Shown: positions 35,318-43,679, numbered from the stretch's first letter. The stretch: 64,000 nt of DNA from an uncultured Acetatifactor sp. (GCA_910584865.1 CAJUCE010000018.1:41500-105499); one strand, 5' to 3'. Numbers and translations: made by a program. The notes: a model not told the origin generated them from the sequence alone.

Positions 35318-37216
35318 ATGATACATATTACACTTGCCGGGACCGATTTACGATTTGATGAAGCCAGTCTGCATTTTTCCATGACCCGGAATGGAATCGA
35401 CTGGAACTGGGAAAGCGGCTATATTCCCGCCCTGGCTACGGCAGAGGAAGAAATCCCTTTCCAAAATGCCGCGTCCGTTACCCATGAGGAAAAGGAAACA
35501 GGGCTGGGGATAGGCGTGTTGTCCCGCTACGAAGGCTTCCGCGTCCACGCAGAGCCGTCAAAACTTGCCTTTGCCACTTGGGTGTGGATCGAAGGCGCTA
35601 CCGGAAACGTGTTTTTTGAGTGGATTCCGCTCTGTGAGGAAGACATCTCCATCAAAACCGTTTCATGGCCCGGCTCCATGGAATTCGGGGAAGGGCGCAG
35701 CGACTGGTATACCCTGCTGAATCAGCATCAGGGCCTGCTGATCCCGAACACCTGGGAGACAGAGATGGGGAAGCTTCCTTTCGACGGTTTCCTGTGCTCC
35801 GCTGCCAATTATATGCCCTGGTTCGGTCAGGTCAAGGCCGGAAACGGCTATATCGCCATCTGCGAGCAGCCCTGGGATTCCTCTTTCCAGGCCGAGCATC
35901 CGGCAGGCGGGCCTTACACCAGAGTCGGTGTCCGCTGGGGCGCCAGTCTCGGAAAAATCCGCTACCGCCGCGTCATGCGCTATACTATGCTCTCAGACTG
36001 TGACTACAATGATCTCTGCAAAGTATATCGCTGCTATGTCAGAGAAAAGGGCCTCTTCTGCAGCCTGAAGGAAAAAGCGGCCAAAGCACCCAAAGTAAAT
36101 CAACTCATCGGCAGCCTCTTCCTGCATCAAGGCATCAAAAACCATGTATGCGAGGAATCTTCCATGTACGATCCGGAAAATCCCGGAAAATACGATCGCG
36201 TAGTCCCCTTCCGGACACGGACGCAGCAGATTAAGGCTCTTCACGATCAGGGATTTGAAAAACTGTTTCTGCACCTGGACGGCTGGGGCGATCCGGGATA
36301 TGACAATCAGCATCCCGATTATCTGCCGCCCTGTGAAGAAGCCGGCGGCTGGGAAGGGATGAAAGAGCTGGCCGACACCATGCATGCATGCGGGTATCTG
36401 TTCGGCATCCATGATCAGTATAGAGATTATTATTTTAACGGCAAAACATTTGACATTTCCTTCGGATGCCTCCAGGCTGACGGAACCATTCCCGAACATG
36501 CCCACTGGGCCGGCGGCCGCCAGACCTATCTGTGTGCCACACAGGCTCCTTACTATGTAAAACGGAATTTCCGGCAGCTGACGGAACACGAAATCAATCC
36601 GGACTGTGCATATCTGGATGTATTCACCTGCAACGAACCGGATGAATGCGCCAATCCCATGCATTATATGACTCGCAGGGACTGTCTGGAATTCAGAGGC
36701 CAGTGCTTCGAATACCTGCTTTCCCAGGGAATCCTGCCCAGCTCGGAAGAGGTGTCGGACTGGAGCATGAAGAGTCTGGTATTCTGCCATTATGCACCTT
36801 ATCAATTTATGATGTACAAGCCCGGTACTCCCCAGAAGGGCATACCTGTCCCGCTGTTCAACCTGGTGTACCACGATTGTGTCATTGTTCCATGGATGAT
36901 GGAGAAGATGAACGAGCAGACTGATTACATGCTCTACGCACTGCTCAACGGCGGTGCGCCCTATCTGATCAGAGACGGCGCCTATCCGGGAATCGACGGT
37001 TCCTTCCAGCCGGAATGCACTTTCACCCAGCAGGAAGCCTATGAAAGATGCCGTGTGGTATCCGCTCTCCACGAACAGGTAGCTGCCTGCGAGATGGTAT
37101 CCCACAAGCTGCTTACCCCCGACGGAAAGCGGCAGGAAACCGTGTTCAGCGACGGCACCTGCGTACAGATTGACCTGGATGCATTGACCTATCAGATCAG
37201 CAAGATCACAGACTGA
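35318..37216 (+). CDS. Glycosidase-like protein, DUF5696-type
   Basis: A 632-residue protein without signal peptide. A beta-rich N-terminal domain (about 1-240) precedes a TIM-barrel-like half. The barrel has LFLHLDGWGDPGYDNQHPDY, the strand end AYLDVFTCNEPDECANPMHY with an aspartate fit to be the nucleophile, and GILPSSEEVSDW with acidic residues for the acid/base. This layout resembles DUF5696 proteins, thought to be related to endo-alpha-N-acetylgalactosaminidases. It probably cleaves an oligosaccharide inside the cell; the linkage is unknown. AAAGGAGGG lies seven bases before the ATG. Confidence 0.65.
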   Translation: MIHITLAGTDLRFDEASLHFSMTRNGIDWNWESGYIPALATAEEEIPFQNAASVTHEEKETGLGIGVLSRYEGFRVHAEPSKLAFATWVWIEGATGNVFFEWIPLCEEDISIKTVSWPGSMEFGEGRSDWYTLLNQHQGLLIPNTWETEMGKLPFDGFLCSAANYMPWFGQVKAGNGYIAICEQPWDSSFQAEHPAGGPYTRVGVRWGASLGKIRYRRVMRYTMLSDCDYNDLCKVYRCYVREKGLFCSLKEKAAKAPKVNQLIGSLFLHQGIKNHVCEESSMYDPENPGKYDRVVPFRTRTQQIKALHDQGFEKLFLHLDGWGDPGYDNQHPDYLPPCEEAGGWEGMKELADTMHACGYLFGIHDQYRDYYFNGKTFDISFGCLQADGTIPEHAHWAGGRQTYLCATQAPYYVKRNFRQLTEHEINPDCAYLDVFTCNEPDECANPMHYMTRRDCLEFRGQCFEYLLSQGILPSSEEVSDWSMKSLVFCHYAPYQFMMYKPGTPQKGIPVPLFNLVYHDCVIVPWMMEKMNEQTDYMLYALLNGGAPYLIRDGAYPGIDGSFQPECTFTQQEAYERCRVVSALHEQVAACEMVSHKLLTPDGKRQETVFSDGTCVQIDLDALTYQISKITD

Positions 37217-37230
37217 ATTGTCAGCTTCTA

Positions 37231-37280
37231 AAAGGGGAAGAACAATCCGCCGATATCAGGCGTTGTCCTTTCCCTTTTTT
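37231..37280 (+). terminator. Terminator after the glycosidase-like gene
   Basis: AAAGGGGAAGAACAA pairs imperfectly with TTGTCCTTTCCCTTT around a GCC/GGC inner stem, followed by TTTTTT, about 15 bases after the stop. Confidence 0.7.
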
Positions 37281-37373
37281 CAGCAATCTCACTGACAAGC
37301 GGAGGATTTGCCCCCTGCTCCTGTTCCTCATCCCGCAAAACCATTCAAAATCCAATCTTTTCCTATAAACCTA

Positions 37374-37402
37374 TTGACAAAGTATGTTAATTGGTATATA
37401 CT
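37374..37402 (+). promoter_or_regulatory. Promoter of metY-cysK
   Basis: TTGACA (37374-37379), 17 bases, TATACT (37397-37402), about 25 bases before the ribosome site of metY. Confidence 0.82.
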
Positions 37403-37433
37403 TTCGTAAAATTCATTGAAAGGAGCTTGTATT

Positions 37434-38723
37434 ATGAATCAATATAAATTCGAAACCTTACAATTACATGTAGGCCAGGAACAGCCGGATCCGGCCACTG
37501 ATGCCAGGGCCGTGCCCATCTACCAGACTACTTCCTATGTCTTCCGGGACTCTTCCCATGCAGCCGCCCGCTTCGGGCTGGCCGACGCAGGCAATATCTA
37601 CGGCAGACTGACCAATTCCACCCAGGATGTGCTGGAGAAAAGGCTGGCGGCTCTGGAAGGCGGTACGGCAGCTCTGGCCCTGGCTTCCGGCGCAGCGGCA
37701 ATTACCTATGCCCTGGAAGCCCTGGCCCAGGACGGCGGACATATCGTGGCCCAGAAGACCATCTACGGAGGCAGCTATAATCTCCTTGCCCATACGCTGC
37801 CTCACTACGGTATCAGTACCACCTTTGTAGACGCCCATAATCTGCAGGAACTGGAAAGCGCCATCCGGGACAATACCAGAGCCGTCTATCTGGAGACATT
37901 GGGCAATCCCAACAGCGATATTCCGAACATTGATGCCATAGCAGACATCGCTGACCGCCACGGACTGCCCCTGGTCATAGACAATACCTTCGGCACGCCC
38001 TATCTGATCCGCCCCATTGAGCACGGCGCTGATATCGTCGTCCATTCCGCCACCAAATTTATCGGCGGTCACGGCACATCCCTGGGCGGTATCATCATAG
38101 ACTCGGGAAAATTCGACTGGAAGGCCGGCGGTAAATATCCCGCCATTGCCGAGGCTAATCCCAGCTACCACGGCGTTTCCTTCGTGGATGCTGCAGGTCC
38201 GGCCGCTTTCGTGACCTACATCCGTGCGATTCTGCTGCGGGATACAGGTGCGACGATTTCCCCTTTTAACGCCTTTTTACTCCTGCAGGGCGTGGAAACG
38301 CTGTCCCTGAGACTGGAACGTCATGTGGAAAATACCAAAAAGGTAGTGGACTATCTGGCCTCTCATCCCCAGGTAGCGCTGGTTAATCATCCCAGTCTGC
38401 CCGATCATCCTGACCATGCCCTGTATGAGAAATATTTTCCCAACGGCGGAGCCTCTATCTTCACCTTTGATATCAAGGGCGGACAGGAAGAAGCATATAC
38501 TTTCATTGACCATCTGCAGATTTTCTCCCTGCTGGCCAATGTGGCCGACGTAAAAAGCCTGGTCATCCACCCCGCCACCACCACCCATTCCCAGCTTACG
38601 GCAAAGGAACTGGAAGAACAGAATATCCACCCCAACACCATCAGGCTCTCCATCGGCACGGAGCACATCGATGACATCCTTGCAGATCTGGAACTGGGCT
38701 TCTCGGCCGTGGCCCAAAAATAA
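37434..38723 (+). CDS. metY: O-acetylhomoserine sulfhydrylase (PLP enzyme)
   Basis: A 429-residue Cys/Met-metabolism PLP enzyme. Length and the motifs ETLQLHVGQEQPD, YGRLTNSTQDVLEKRLAALEGG, VIDNTFGTPYLIRP and VHSATKFIGGHGTSLGG (PLP lysine in SATK) fit O-acetylhomoserine sulfhydrylase. It adds sulfide to O-acetylhomoserine to give homocysteine; use of O-acetylserine is also possible. The ATG at 37434 has AAGGAG eight bases upstream. cysK follows 21 bases later, so both sulfide-assimilating enzymes are made together. Confidence 0.92.
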   Translation: MNQYKFETLQLHVGQEQPDPATDARAVPIYQTTSYVFRDSSHAAARFGLADAGNIYGRLTNSTQDVLEKRLAALEGGTAALALASGAAAITYALEALAQDGGHIVAQKTIYGGSYNLLAHTLPHYGISTTFVDAHNLQELESAIRDNTRAVYLETLGNPNSDIPNIDAIADIADRHGLPLVIDNTFGTPYLIRPIEHGADIVVHSATKFIGGHGTSLGGIIIDSGKFDWKAGGKYPAIAEANPSYHGVSFVDAAGPAAFVTYIRAILLRDTGATISPFNAFLLLQGVETLSLRLERHVENTKKVVDYLASHPQVALVNHPSLPDHPDHALYEKYFPNGGASIFTFDIKGGQEEAYTFIDHLQIFSLLANVADVKSLVIHPATTTHSQLTAKELEEQNIHPNTIRLSIGTEHIDDILADLELGFSAVAQK

Positions 38724-38744
38724 TGTCATTCGGAGGAACCTATT

Positions 38745-39677
38745 ATGTCAAATATTTATCATTCACTGGACCAGCTCATCGGCAGGACACCTCTGCTGGA
38801 AGCGACCCATATAGAGGAAAATCTGCAGCTGAAGGCCCGTCTCCTGGTAAAGCTGGAGTATCTCAATCCTGCCGGTTCCGCAAAGGACCGCGTAGCCAAA
38901 GCCATGATTGATGAAGCGGAAGCAGACGGCCGGCTGAAGCCCGGATCCGTGATCATCGAACCTACCTCCGGCAATACAGGCATCGGTCTGGCCTCCCTGG
39001 CCGCCGTGAGAGGATACCGAATCATCATTGTCATGCCGGAAACCATGAGCCTGGAGCGCCGGCAGATGATGAAGGCTTACGGCGCGGAACTTGTCCTCAC
39101 CGAAGGGGCGAAAGGAATGAAGGGCGCCATAGAAAAAGCAAAGGAGCTGGCCGCCGGGATACCGGACAGTTTTATCCCCGGTCAATTCGTGAATCCTGCC
39201 AATCCCGCTGCCCATAAGGCTTCCACCGGACCGGAGATCTGGGCCGACACTGACGGTCATGTAGATCTCTTTGTAGCGGGTGTGGGCACCGGCGGTACCA
39301 TTACCGGTGTCGGCCAGTATCTGAAAGCCCAAAATCCGGCCGTTAAAATCGTGGCCGTAGAACCCAAGGATTCCCCTGTCCTCAGTGAAGGGCATGCCGG
39401 GGCACATCAGATTCAGGGGATCGGCGCAGGCTTCATCCCCGAGATTCTGGACACCTCTGTATACGATGAGATCATCACCGTATCCAGCGAGGAAGCCTAT
39501 ACCGCCGGGAAGCTGCTGGGGCGGAAAGAAGGCGTACTTGCGGGCATTTCCTCCGGTGCGGCATTGCATGCGGCAATTACACTGGCAAAACGCCCTGAGA
39601 ATGCCGGCAAGACTATAGTCGCCCTGCTTCCGGATACAGGGGATCGATATCTGTCCACACCTTTATTTGCAGATTGA
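38745..39677 (+). CDS. cysK: Cysteine synthase (O-acetylserine sulfhydrylase)
   Basis: A 310-residue PLP enzyme making cysteine from O-acetylserine and sulfide. The PLP lysine is in NPAGSAKDRVAKAMI (about residue 44). The substrate loop PTSGNTGIGLA and the phosphate-binding GVGTGGTITGVG are exact. GGAGG precedes the ATG. It is the second gene of the metY-cysK unit and completes the pathway begun by cysE. No terminator is obvious immediately after it. Confidence 0.95.
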   Translation: MSNIYHSLDQLIGRTPLLEATHIEENLQLKARLLVKLEYLNPAGSAKDRVAKAMIDEAEADGRLKPGSVIIEPTSGNTGIGLASLAAVRGYRIIIVMPETMSLERRQMMKAYGAELVLTEGAKGMKGAIEKAKELAAGIPDSFIPGQFVNPANPAAHKASTGPEIWADTDGHVDLFVAGVGTGGTITGVGQYLKAQNPAVKIVAVEPKDSPVLSEGHAGAHQIQGIGAGFIPEILDTSVYDEIITVSSEEAYTAGKLLGRKEGVLAGISSGAALHAAITLAKRPENAGKTIVALLPDTGDRYLSTPLFAD

Positions 39678-39885
39678 TATCTGTCCCGGATATTCCAGGG
39701 AAATGCATAATGCCGTATTTTTATGATTTTTTGTTGATTTCCGTTACGATTTACCCGAAATAGCCGATTATAAAATACCCCGCCTTTTCCTTATGATAGG
39801 CAAAATAATTAAAATAGCGGAAAATAAACGGAAAAATATGAAATTTTTCATAAAAATCTCTAAAAATTCTCTTTCGTTATGCCGG
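39678..39885. other. AT-rich intergenic stretch upstream of the amt promoter
   Basis: About 200 AT-rich bases after cysK. A short dyad ATGAAATTTTTCAT lies near 39838-39851. No gene, terminator or second promoter is convincing here. Confidence 0.4.
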
Positions 39886-39914
39886 TTGACAGCAAAGATA
39901 AGCGGTGCTATAAT
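39886..39914 (+). promoter_or_regulatory. Consensus promoter upstream of the Amt-PII gene
   Basis: TTGACA (39886-39891), 17 bases, TATAAT (39909-39914), both hexamers perfect; transcription should start near 39921, giving a 150-base leader. Confidence 0.88.
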
Positions 39915-39927
39915 CCGGAACATAAGC

Positions 39928-39963
39928 AAAGGCGCTTTGGGATTATCCTGAAGTGCCTTTTTT
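39928..39963 (+). terminator. Early leader terminator (attenuator or short RNA end)
   Basis: AAAGGCGCTT pairs with AAGTGCCTTT (one G-U), with an inner GGG/TCC stem, followed by TTTTTT. It begins only about 7 bases after the predicted transcription start and 110 bases before the Amt-PII start codon. Confidence 0.75.
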
Positions 39964-40039
39964 CTTTGGCAGGAATTGCGCGCGCGGCCGGATGGAAACT
40001 GCTTATTATGATGGAACAGGTCATCAAATATTGATAGAA

Positions 40040-40057
40040 TGCCCGCCGAAACGGGCA
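40040..40057 (+). promoter_or_regulatory. Hairpin abutting the Amt-PII ribosome site
   Basis: TGCCCG-CCGAAA-CGGGCA is a 6-bp GC-rich stem that ends where AGGAGG begins. It could present or mask the ribosome site. Confidence 0.5.
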
Positions 40058-40070
40058 GGAGGACAAGCTT

Positions 40071-41837
40071 ATGAATGAGGAATTGATGAGTGTGGTAAAC
40101 GGGGAAATCTTCGGCGTATGGTTTCTGATCGGAGCAGCCCTGGTATTCTGGATGCAGGCCGGATTTGCCATGGTGGAAACCGGCTTTACCAGGGCCAAAA
40201 ACGCGGGAAACATCCTGATGAAAAACCTGATGGACTTTTGTATCGGTACGGTAGTGTTTATATTGATCGGATTCAGCCTTCTCCTGGGGGAGGACCTGGC
40301 TGGGTTAATCGGCAGGCCGGGTTTTGATATTTTTACTTCCTATGAAAATTTCGACTGGTCCAACTTCGTGTTCAATCTGGTGTTCTGCGCAACCACAGCC
40401 ACCATTGTATCCGGAGCCATGGCGGAACGGACGAAATTCCTCTCCTATTGTATTTACTCGGGAGTCATCTCGGCGCTGATATACCCCATTGAGGCCCACT
40501 GGATATGGGGCGGAGGATGGCTTTCCCAGCTGGGTTTTCATGATTTTGCAGGTTCCTGTGCCATCCATATGGTAGGCGGAATTTCCGCCCTTATCGGCGC
40601 GAAGCTGTTAGGACCCCGCATCGGAAAATTCGTAAAAGATAAGGACGGACATGTCACGAAGGTAAATGCCTTTCCCGGACACAATCTCCCCATCGGATGT
40701 CTGGGCGTATTTATCCTCTGGCTGGGCTGGTATGGCTTTAACGGCGCCGCATGTACCACCGTGGAGCAGCTCGGTTCCGTGTTCGTGACGACTACCATTG
40801 CACCCGCCATCGCCACAATGGTCTGTATGTGCTTTACCTGGATAAAATACGGAAAACCGGATGTTTCCATGTGCCTGAACGCCTCACTTGCCGGTCTGGT
40901 GGCCATCACCGCCCCCTGCGATGTGACGGACGCTCTCGGTGCGATTATCATCGGTGGTGTGGCAGGGCTTCTGGTGGTATTCGGCGTGTGGCTCCTGGAC
41001 AACAGGCTGCACATTGACGATCCGGTGGGAGCCGTGGCAGTCCACTGCCTCAACGGTATCTGGGGAACCATCGCCGTGGGACTTTTTGCCACCAGTTCGG
41101 CTCCGGGTTATTCCATTGCCGACAGCGCCGGGAATCAGCTCACAGGACTGTTCTATGGCGGCGGCGTAAAACTGCTGGGCCTGCAGCTGCTGGGATTTGC
41201 GGCAGTCGCTTCCTGGACGGCGGTTACCATTACGGTCTCCTTCCTTGTCATCAAGGCTCTGGTGGGCCTGCGGGTCAGCGAAGAAGAGGAAATTATCGGA
41301 CTGGATGCCACGGAACACGGACTGGCAAGCGCTTACTCCGGATTCTCCATCATGGATGTATCCAACACCATGACCATGGACGTAAACGAGAATACAGACC
41401 TGGGAACCAGTGAATACGAGAAAGCCTCCCAGGTAAAAAGGGATGCCGCCGTCCCTGTAGTCTCCATGCCGGTGGAATCTGGCGGCATGTACAAGGTAGC
41501 CATCATTGCGAAGCTGTCCAGATATGACAAGCTGAAGAAAGCCATGAATGATCTCGGCGTCACGGGAATGACCGTCACCCAGGTAATGGGATGCGGTATC
41601 CAGAAGGGCGCCGGCGAGAAATACCGCGGTGTGGAGATGGATGCCACATTACTTCCCAAGGTAAAGGTGGAAGTAGTCGTCAGCAAGATTCCTGTGGAAA
41701 CCGTAATCTCCGCAGCGAAGGAAGCGCTCTATACAGGACATATCGGAGACGGCAAAATATTTGTTTATAATGTAGACAGAGTAATCAAAATCCGCACCGG
41801 CGAGGAAAACTTCGCGGCGCTGCAGGATGTGGAATAG
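40071..41837 (+). CDS. Ammonium transporter fused to a PII signalling domain
   Basis: A 588-residue protein. Residues about 1-410 are an Amt channel with eleven membrane segments. The twin histidines are in AIHMVGG and AVHCLNG. After a linker, residues about 470-585 are a full GlnK/GlnB-type PII domain: it starts MYKVAIIAKLSRYDKLKKAM, has the T-loop with tyrosine in KYRGVEM, the B-loop IGDGKIFV and the C-loop RIRTGE-like KIRTGEEN. In other bacteria PII is a separate protein that plugs Amt according to ATP/ADP/2-oxoglutarate; here the regulator is tethered. Terminator at 41855. Confidence 0.94.
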   Translation: MNEELMSVVNGEIFGVWFLIGAALVFWMQAGFAMVETGFTRAKNAGNILMKNLMDFCIGTVVFILIGFSLLLGEDLAGLIGRPGFDIFTSYENFDWSNFVFNLVFCATTATIVSGAMAERTKFLSYCIYSGVISALIYPIEAHWIWGGGWLSQLGFHDFAGSCAIHMVGGISALIGAKLLGPRIGKFVKDKDGHVTKVNAFPGHNLPIGCLGVFILWLGWYGFNGAACTTVEQLGSVFVTTTIAPAIATMVCMCFTWIKYGKPDVSMCLNASLAGLVAITAPCDVTDALGAIIIGGVAGLLVVFGVWLLDNRLHIDDPVGAVAVHCLNGIWGTIAVGLFATSSAPGYSIADSAGNQLTGLFYGGGVKLLGLQLLGFAAVASWTAVTITVSFLVIKALVGLRVSEEEEIIGLDATEHGLASAYSGFSIMDVSNTMTMDVNENTDLGTSEYEKASQVKRDAAVPVVSMPVESGGMYKVAIIAKLSRYDKLKKAMNDLGVTGMTVTQVMGCGIQKGAGEKYRGVEMDATLLPKVKVEVVVSKIPVETVISAAKEALYTGHIGDGKIFVYNVDRVIKIRTGEENFAALQDVE

Positions 41838-41854
41838 ATGATGTAATGATCAGT

Positions 41855-41883
41855 GAGGGTTGTCCCCTGCCGGGGCGGCCCTC
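41855..41883 (+). terminator. Terminator after the Amt-PII gene
   Basis: GAGGG...CCCC and GGGG...CCCTC form a GC-rich hairpin 18 bases after the stop, followed by TTATCTTCTCTATTTTT. Confidence 0.75.
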
Positions 41884-42019
41884 TTATCTTCTCTATTTTT
41901 ATATCTTATCTGGGGAAAAAGTTCAGATTGAATATTCGATTTGGTGTTGATATATAAGTAAAAAATAATTCTTTCTGACTGCGCAAAGCAGAAAAAACAG
42001 CTACAGATGTCCTGGAAAT

Positions 42020-42067
42020 AAAAATCTCTCCGCCATTGATTTCAAAACCAATAACGGAGAGATTTTT
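42020..42067. terminator. Bidirectional terminator downstream of ssrA
   Basis: AAAAATCTCTCCG and CGGAGAGATTTTT form a perfect 13-bp stem with A- and T-runs on both sides. It ends the tmRNA transcript (minus) and can back up the Amt-PII terminator (plus). Confidence 0.9.
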
Positions 42068-42073
42068 CAGAAA

Positions 42074-42096
42074 TGGAGTAGATGTGAATCGAACCC
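42074..42096 (-). repeat. Partial duplicate of the ssrA 3' end
   Basis: TGGAGTAGATGTGAATCGAACCC (written as TGGAGTAGA, three changed bases, GAATCGAACCC) matches the tmRNA 3' end at 42128-42150 at 20 of 23 positions. It lies between the mature tmRNA end and its terminator. tmRNA 3' ends are common integration sites, so this may be an attachment-site remnant. Confidence 0.65.
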
Positions 42097-42127
42097 AAGG
42101 GCTTCGATTCTTCCCATTTACAGCAAG

Positions 42128-42508
42128 TGGAGTAGAGGGGAATCGAACCCCTGTCCAAAAGCCCATTCCCTGTCCTTCTACTATCATAGTCCGTTATTCC
42201 GGCTGGCCTGACCCAGCCTGTTCCCTCCTGTGACAGACAACGAACAATCTGTCATATTCGGTAGCTTCATAATACGCCCACGCGGGCAAAGCTTAACGCG
42301 CGTCGTTTCCCACATCGTCGATGCCCGGATTCCAGAGTGTGGGTGCCCCGGAGCGGACAAGCCGCCTTAGGCGGCGTCACCAGCTGCGATTAGGCAGCCA
42401 GTGCGTACTGATAATTATCTTCAGCGTTTATTTTTAAGTTTGCGATTAACGTGTCGCAACGGATAGCTTCTCCAGCTGCAAGACCCCTGTCGAAACCTTT
42501 ACTACCCC
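42128..42508 (-). ncRNA. ssrA: Transfer-messenger RNA
   Basis: About 381 bases. The 5' end GGGGTAG pairs with CTACTCC at the 3' end to form the acceptor stem. The T-arm is GGGGTTCGATTCCCC. The discriminator is A and CCA is not encoded. The tag frame (42390-42443) starts at GCA and encodes ANLKINAEDNYQYALAA before TAA; the ALAA end is the usual protease signal. With SmpB and RNase R upstream, it rescues stalled ribosomes and marks their products for degradation. Confidence 0.96.
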
Positions 42509-42524
42509 GTATTTTATTCAATTG

Positions 42525-42575
42525 TTATTCCATTGGAATGTACTTTATTCCATTGGAATGTACTTTATTCCATTA
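42525..42575. repeat. 20-nt tandem repeat just upstream of ssrA
   Basis: TACTTTATTCCATTGGAATG occurs exactly at 42541-42560, with 16 matching bases in the preceding copy and 13 in the following one. The unit carries the palindrome ATTCCATTGGAAT-like core. It overlaps the end of the gene at 42565 and the region where the ssrA promoter should be. Confidence 0.8.
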
Positions 42576-42747
42576 TGATATCCAATTCTGTAAGATTGAT
42601 TCCAGACGCGGTCAATATAACTTTCAGCTCAATATATCTGCCTTTCATCGCTTTATATACATCGGAATCCTTCTCCGCAAGCACCATATATCTCTGTAAT
42701 CTTGCAAATTCCTCCACATTTTTCTGCAACAACTCTTTTTCAGACAT
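42565..42747 (-). CDS. Small conserved-looking protein between smpB and ssrA
   Basis: A 60-residue charged, helical protein (starts MSEKELLQKNVEEFARLQRY) with an AGGTG ribosome site and its own near-consensus promoter (42794-42822). Heptad-like spacing suggests a short coiled coil. The last codons lie inside the 20-nt repeat. No family recognised. The promoter suggests co-transcription with ssrA. Confidence 0.6.
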   Translation of the reverse strand: MSEKELLQKNVEEFARLQRYMVLAEKDSDVYKAMKGRYIELKVILTASGINLTELDIIME

Positions 42748-42793
42748 ATAACACCTGCCTTTCTCAAACCGTCTTCAATCCTGAGATATTTTT

Positions 42794-42822
42794 ATTATAG
42801 CAGTCTTTACACGGCTTGTAAA
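42794..42822 (-). promoter_or_regulatory. Promoter of the small gene and ssrA
   Basis: On the minus strand TTTACA (42817-42822), 17 bases, TATAAT (42794-42799), directly after the smpB stop. Confidence 0.78.
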
Positions 42823-42831
42823 GCCTTTTGC

Positions 42832-43302
42832 CTATATATTTTTCACCTTAAACTCCCGTTCCGTCTCTCTGCGCTGGTCCTTCTTCGCTATATCCTGGCG
42901 CTTGTCATAGAGCTTCTTGCCCCTGGCCAGGCCCACTTCTACCTTGACCTTACCGTCCTTGAAATAGACCTGCAGGGGCACAAGGGTGTATCCTTTCTCC
43001 GCCACCTTCCCGGCCAGTTTACTGATCTCGTATTTATGCATCAGGAGCTTCTTCACCCGCAGGGGATCCTTGTTGAAAATATTTCCCTTTTCATAGGGGC
43101 TTACATGCATGTTGTAGACATAGATTTCCCCGTTTTCGATCCTGATGAAGGATTCCTTGACGCTGCATTTGCCCATGCGCATGGACTTCACTTCCGTGCC
43201 GTGAAGCGCAATGCCGGCCTCGTAGGTTTCGTCTATAAAATAATCGTGATATGCCTTCTTATTGTTGGCAATCAACTTTTGGGGCGCTTTTTGCTGTGCC
43301 AT
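42832..43302 (-). CDS. smpB: SsrA-binding protein
   Basis: A 156-residue protein, typical length, that binds tmRNA and brings it to stalled ribosomes. Family motifs: NKKAYHDYFIDETYEAGIAL, GTEVKSMRMGKCSVKESFI, and the C-terminal GLARGKKLYDKRQDIAKKD with a basic tail. The start at 43302 has AGGAGG six bases upstream; the longer open frame runs into the repeat array. It lies between rnr and ssrA, its usual context. Confidence 0.96.
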   Translation of the reverse strand: MAQQKAPQKLIANNKKAYHDYFIDETYEAGIALHGTEVKSMRMGKCSVKESFIRIENGEIYVYNMHVSPYEKGNIFNKDPLRVKKLLMHKYEISKLAGKVAEKGYTLVPLQVYFKDGKVKVEVGLARGKKLYDKRQDIAKKDQRRETEREFKVKNI

Positions 43303-43323
43303 TTTTGTTCCTCCTATTAAAAG

Positions 43324-43644
43324 TTCCGCAACAATCCGCCCAAGTACCTGGAATCGCAGAAGAAATCCTGGCACAAGCACAGTGCCAGTATTTCTTCTGG
43401 GCACTTGCGCGGATTGTTGCTGTTTTTCAGTTCCGCAACAATCCGCCCAAGTACCTGGAATGGCAGAAGAAATACTGTCACAAGCACAGTGCCAGTATTT
43501 CTTCTGGGCACTTGCGCGGATTGTTGCTGTTTTTCAGTTCCGCAGCAATCCGCTCAAGTACCTGGAATCGCAGAAGAAATCCTGGCACAAGCACAGTGCC
43601 AGTATTTCTTCCGGGCACTTGCGCGGATTATTGCTGTTTTACAG
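43324..43644. repeat. Three tandem 107-bp hairpin repeats between rnr and smpB
   Basis: Copies start at 43324, 43431 and 43538 (period exactly 107) and end at 43644. Each is a long inverted repeat: GCAACAATCCGC with GCGGATTGTTGC outside, and AGAAGAAATCCTGGCAC with GTGCCAGTATTTCTTCT inside, around a five-base loop (AAGCA). Copies differ at a few positions only. They fill most of the 377-base gap between the two genes and would be transcribed within the rnr-smpB mRNA. Confidence 0.95.
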
Positions 43645-43679
43645 TTCTGCCTGGCGCAGGGGCTTCGCGCCCCGCGGCC

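Noticed and set aside
42020..42150. Integrated prophage or island at ssrA
   Set aside because: Only a 23-base duplicate is seen; no integrase, and ordinary genes continue on both sides.
43324..43644. CRISPR array
   Set aside because: Copies are directly adjacent with no variable spacers, and no cas genes are present.
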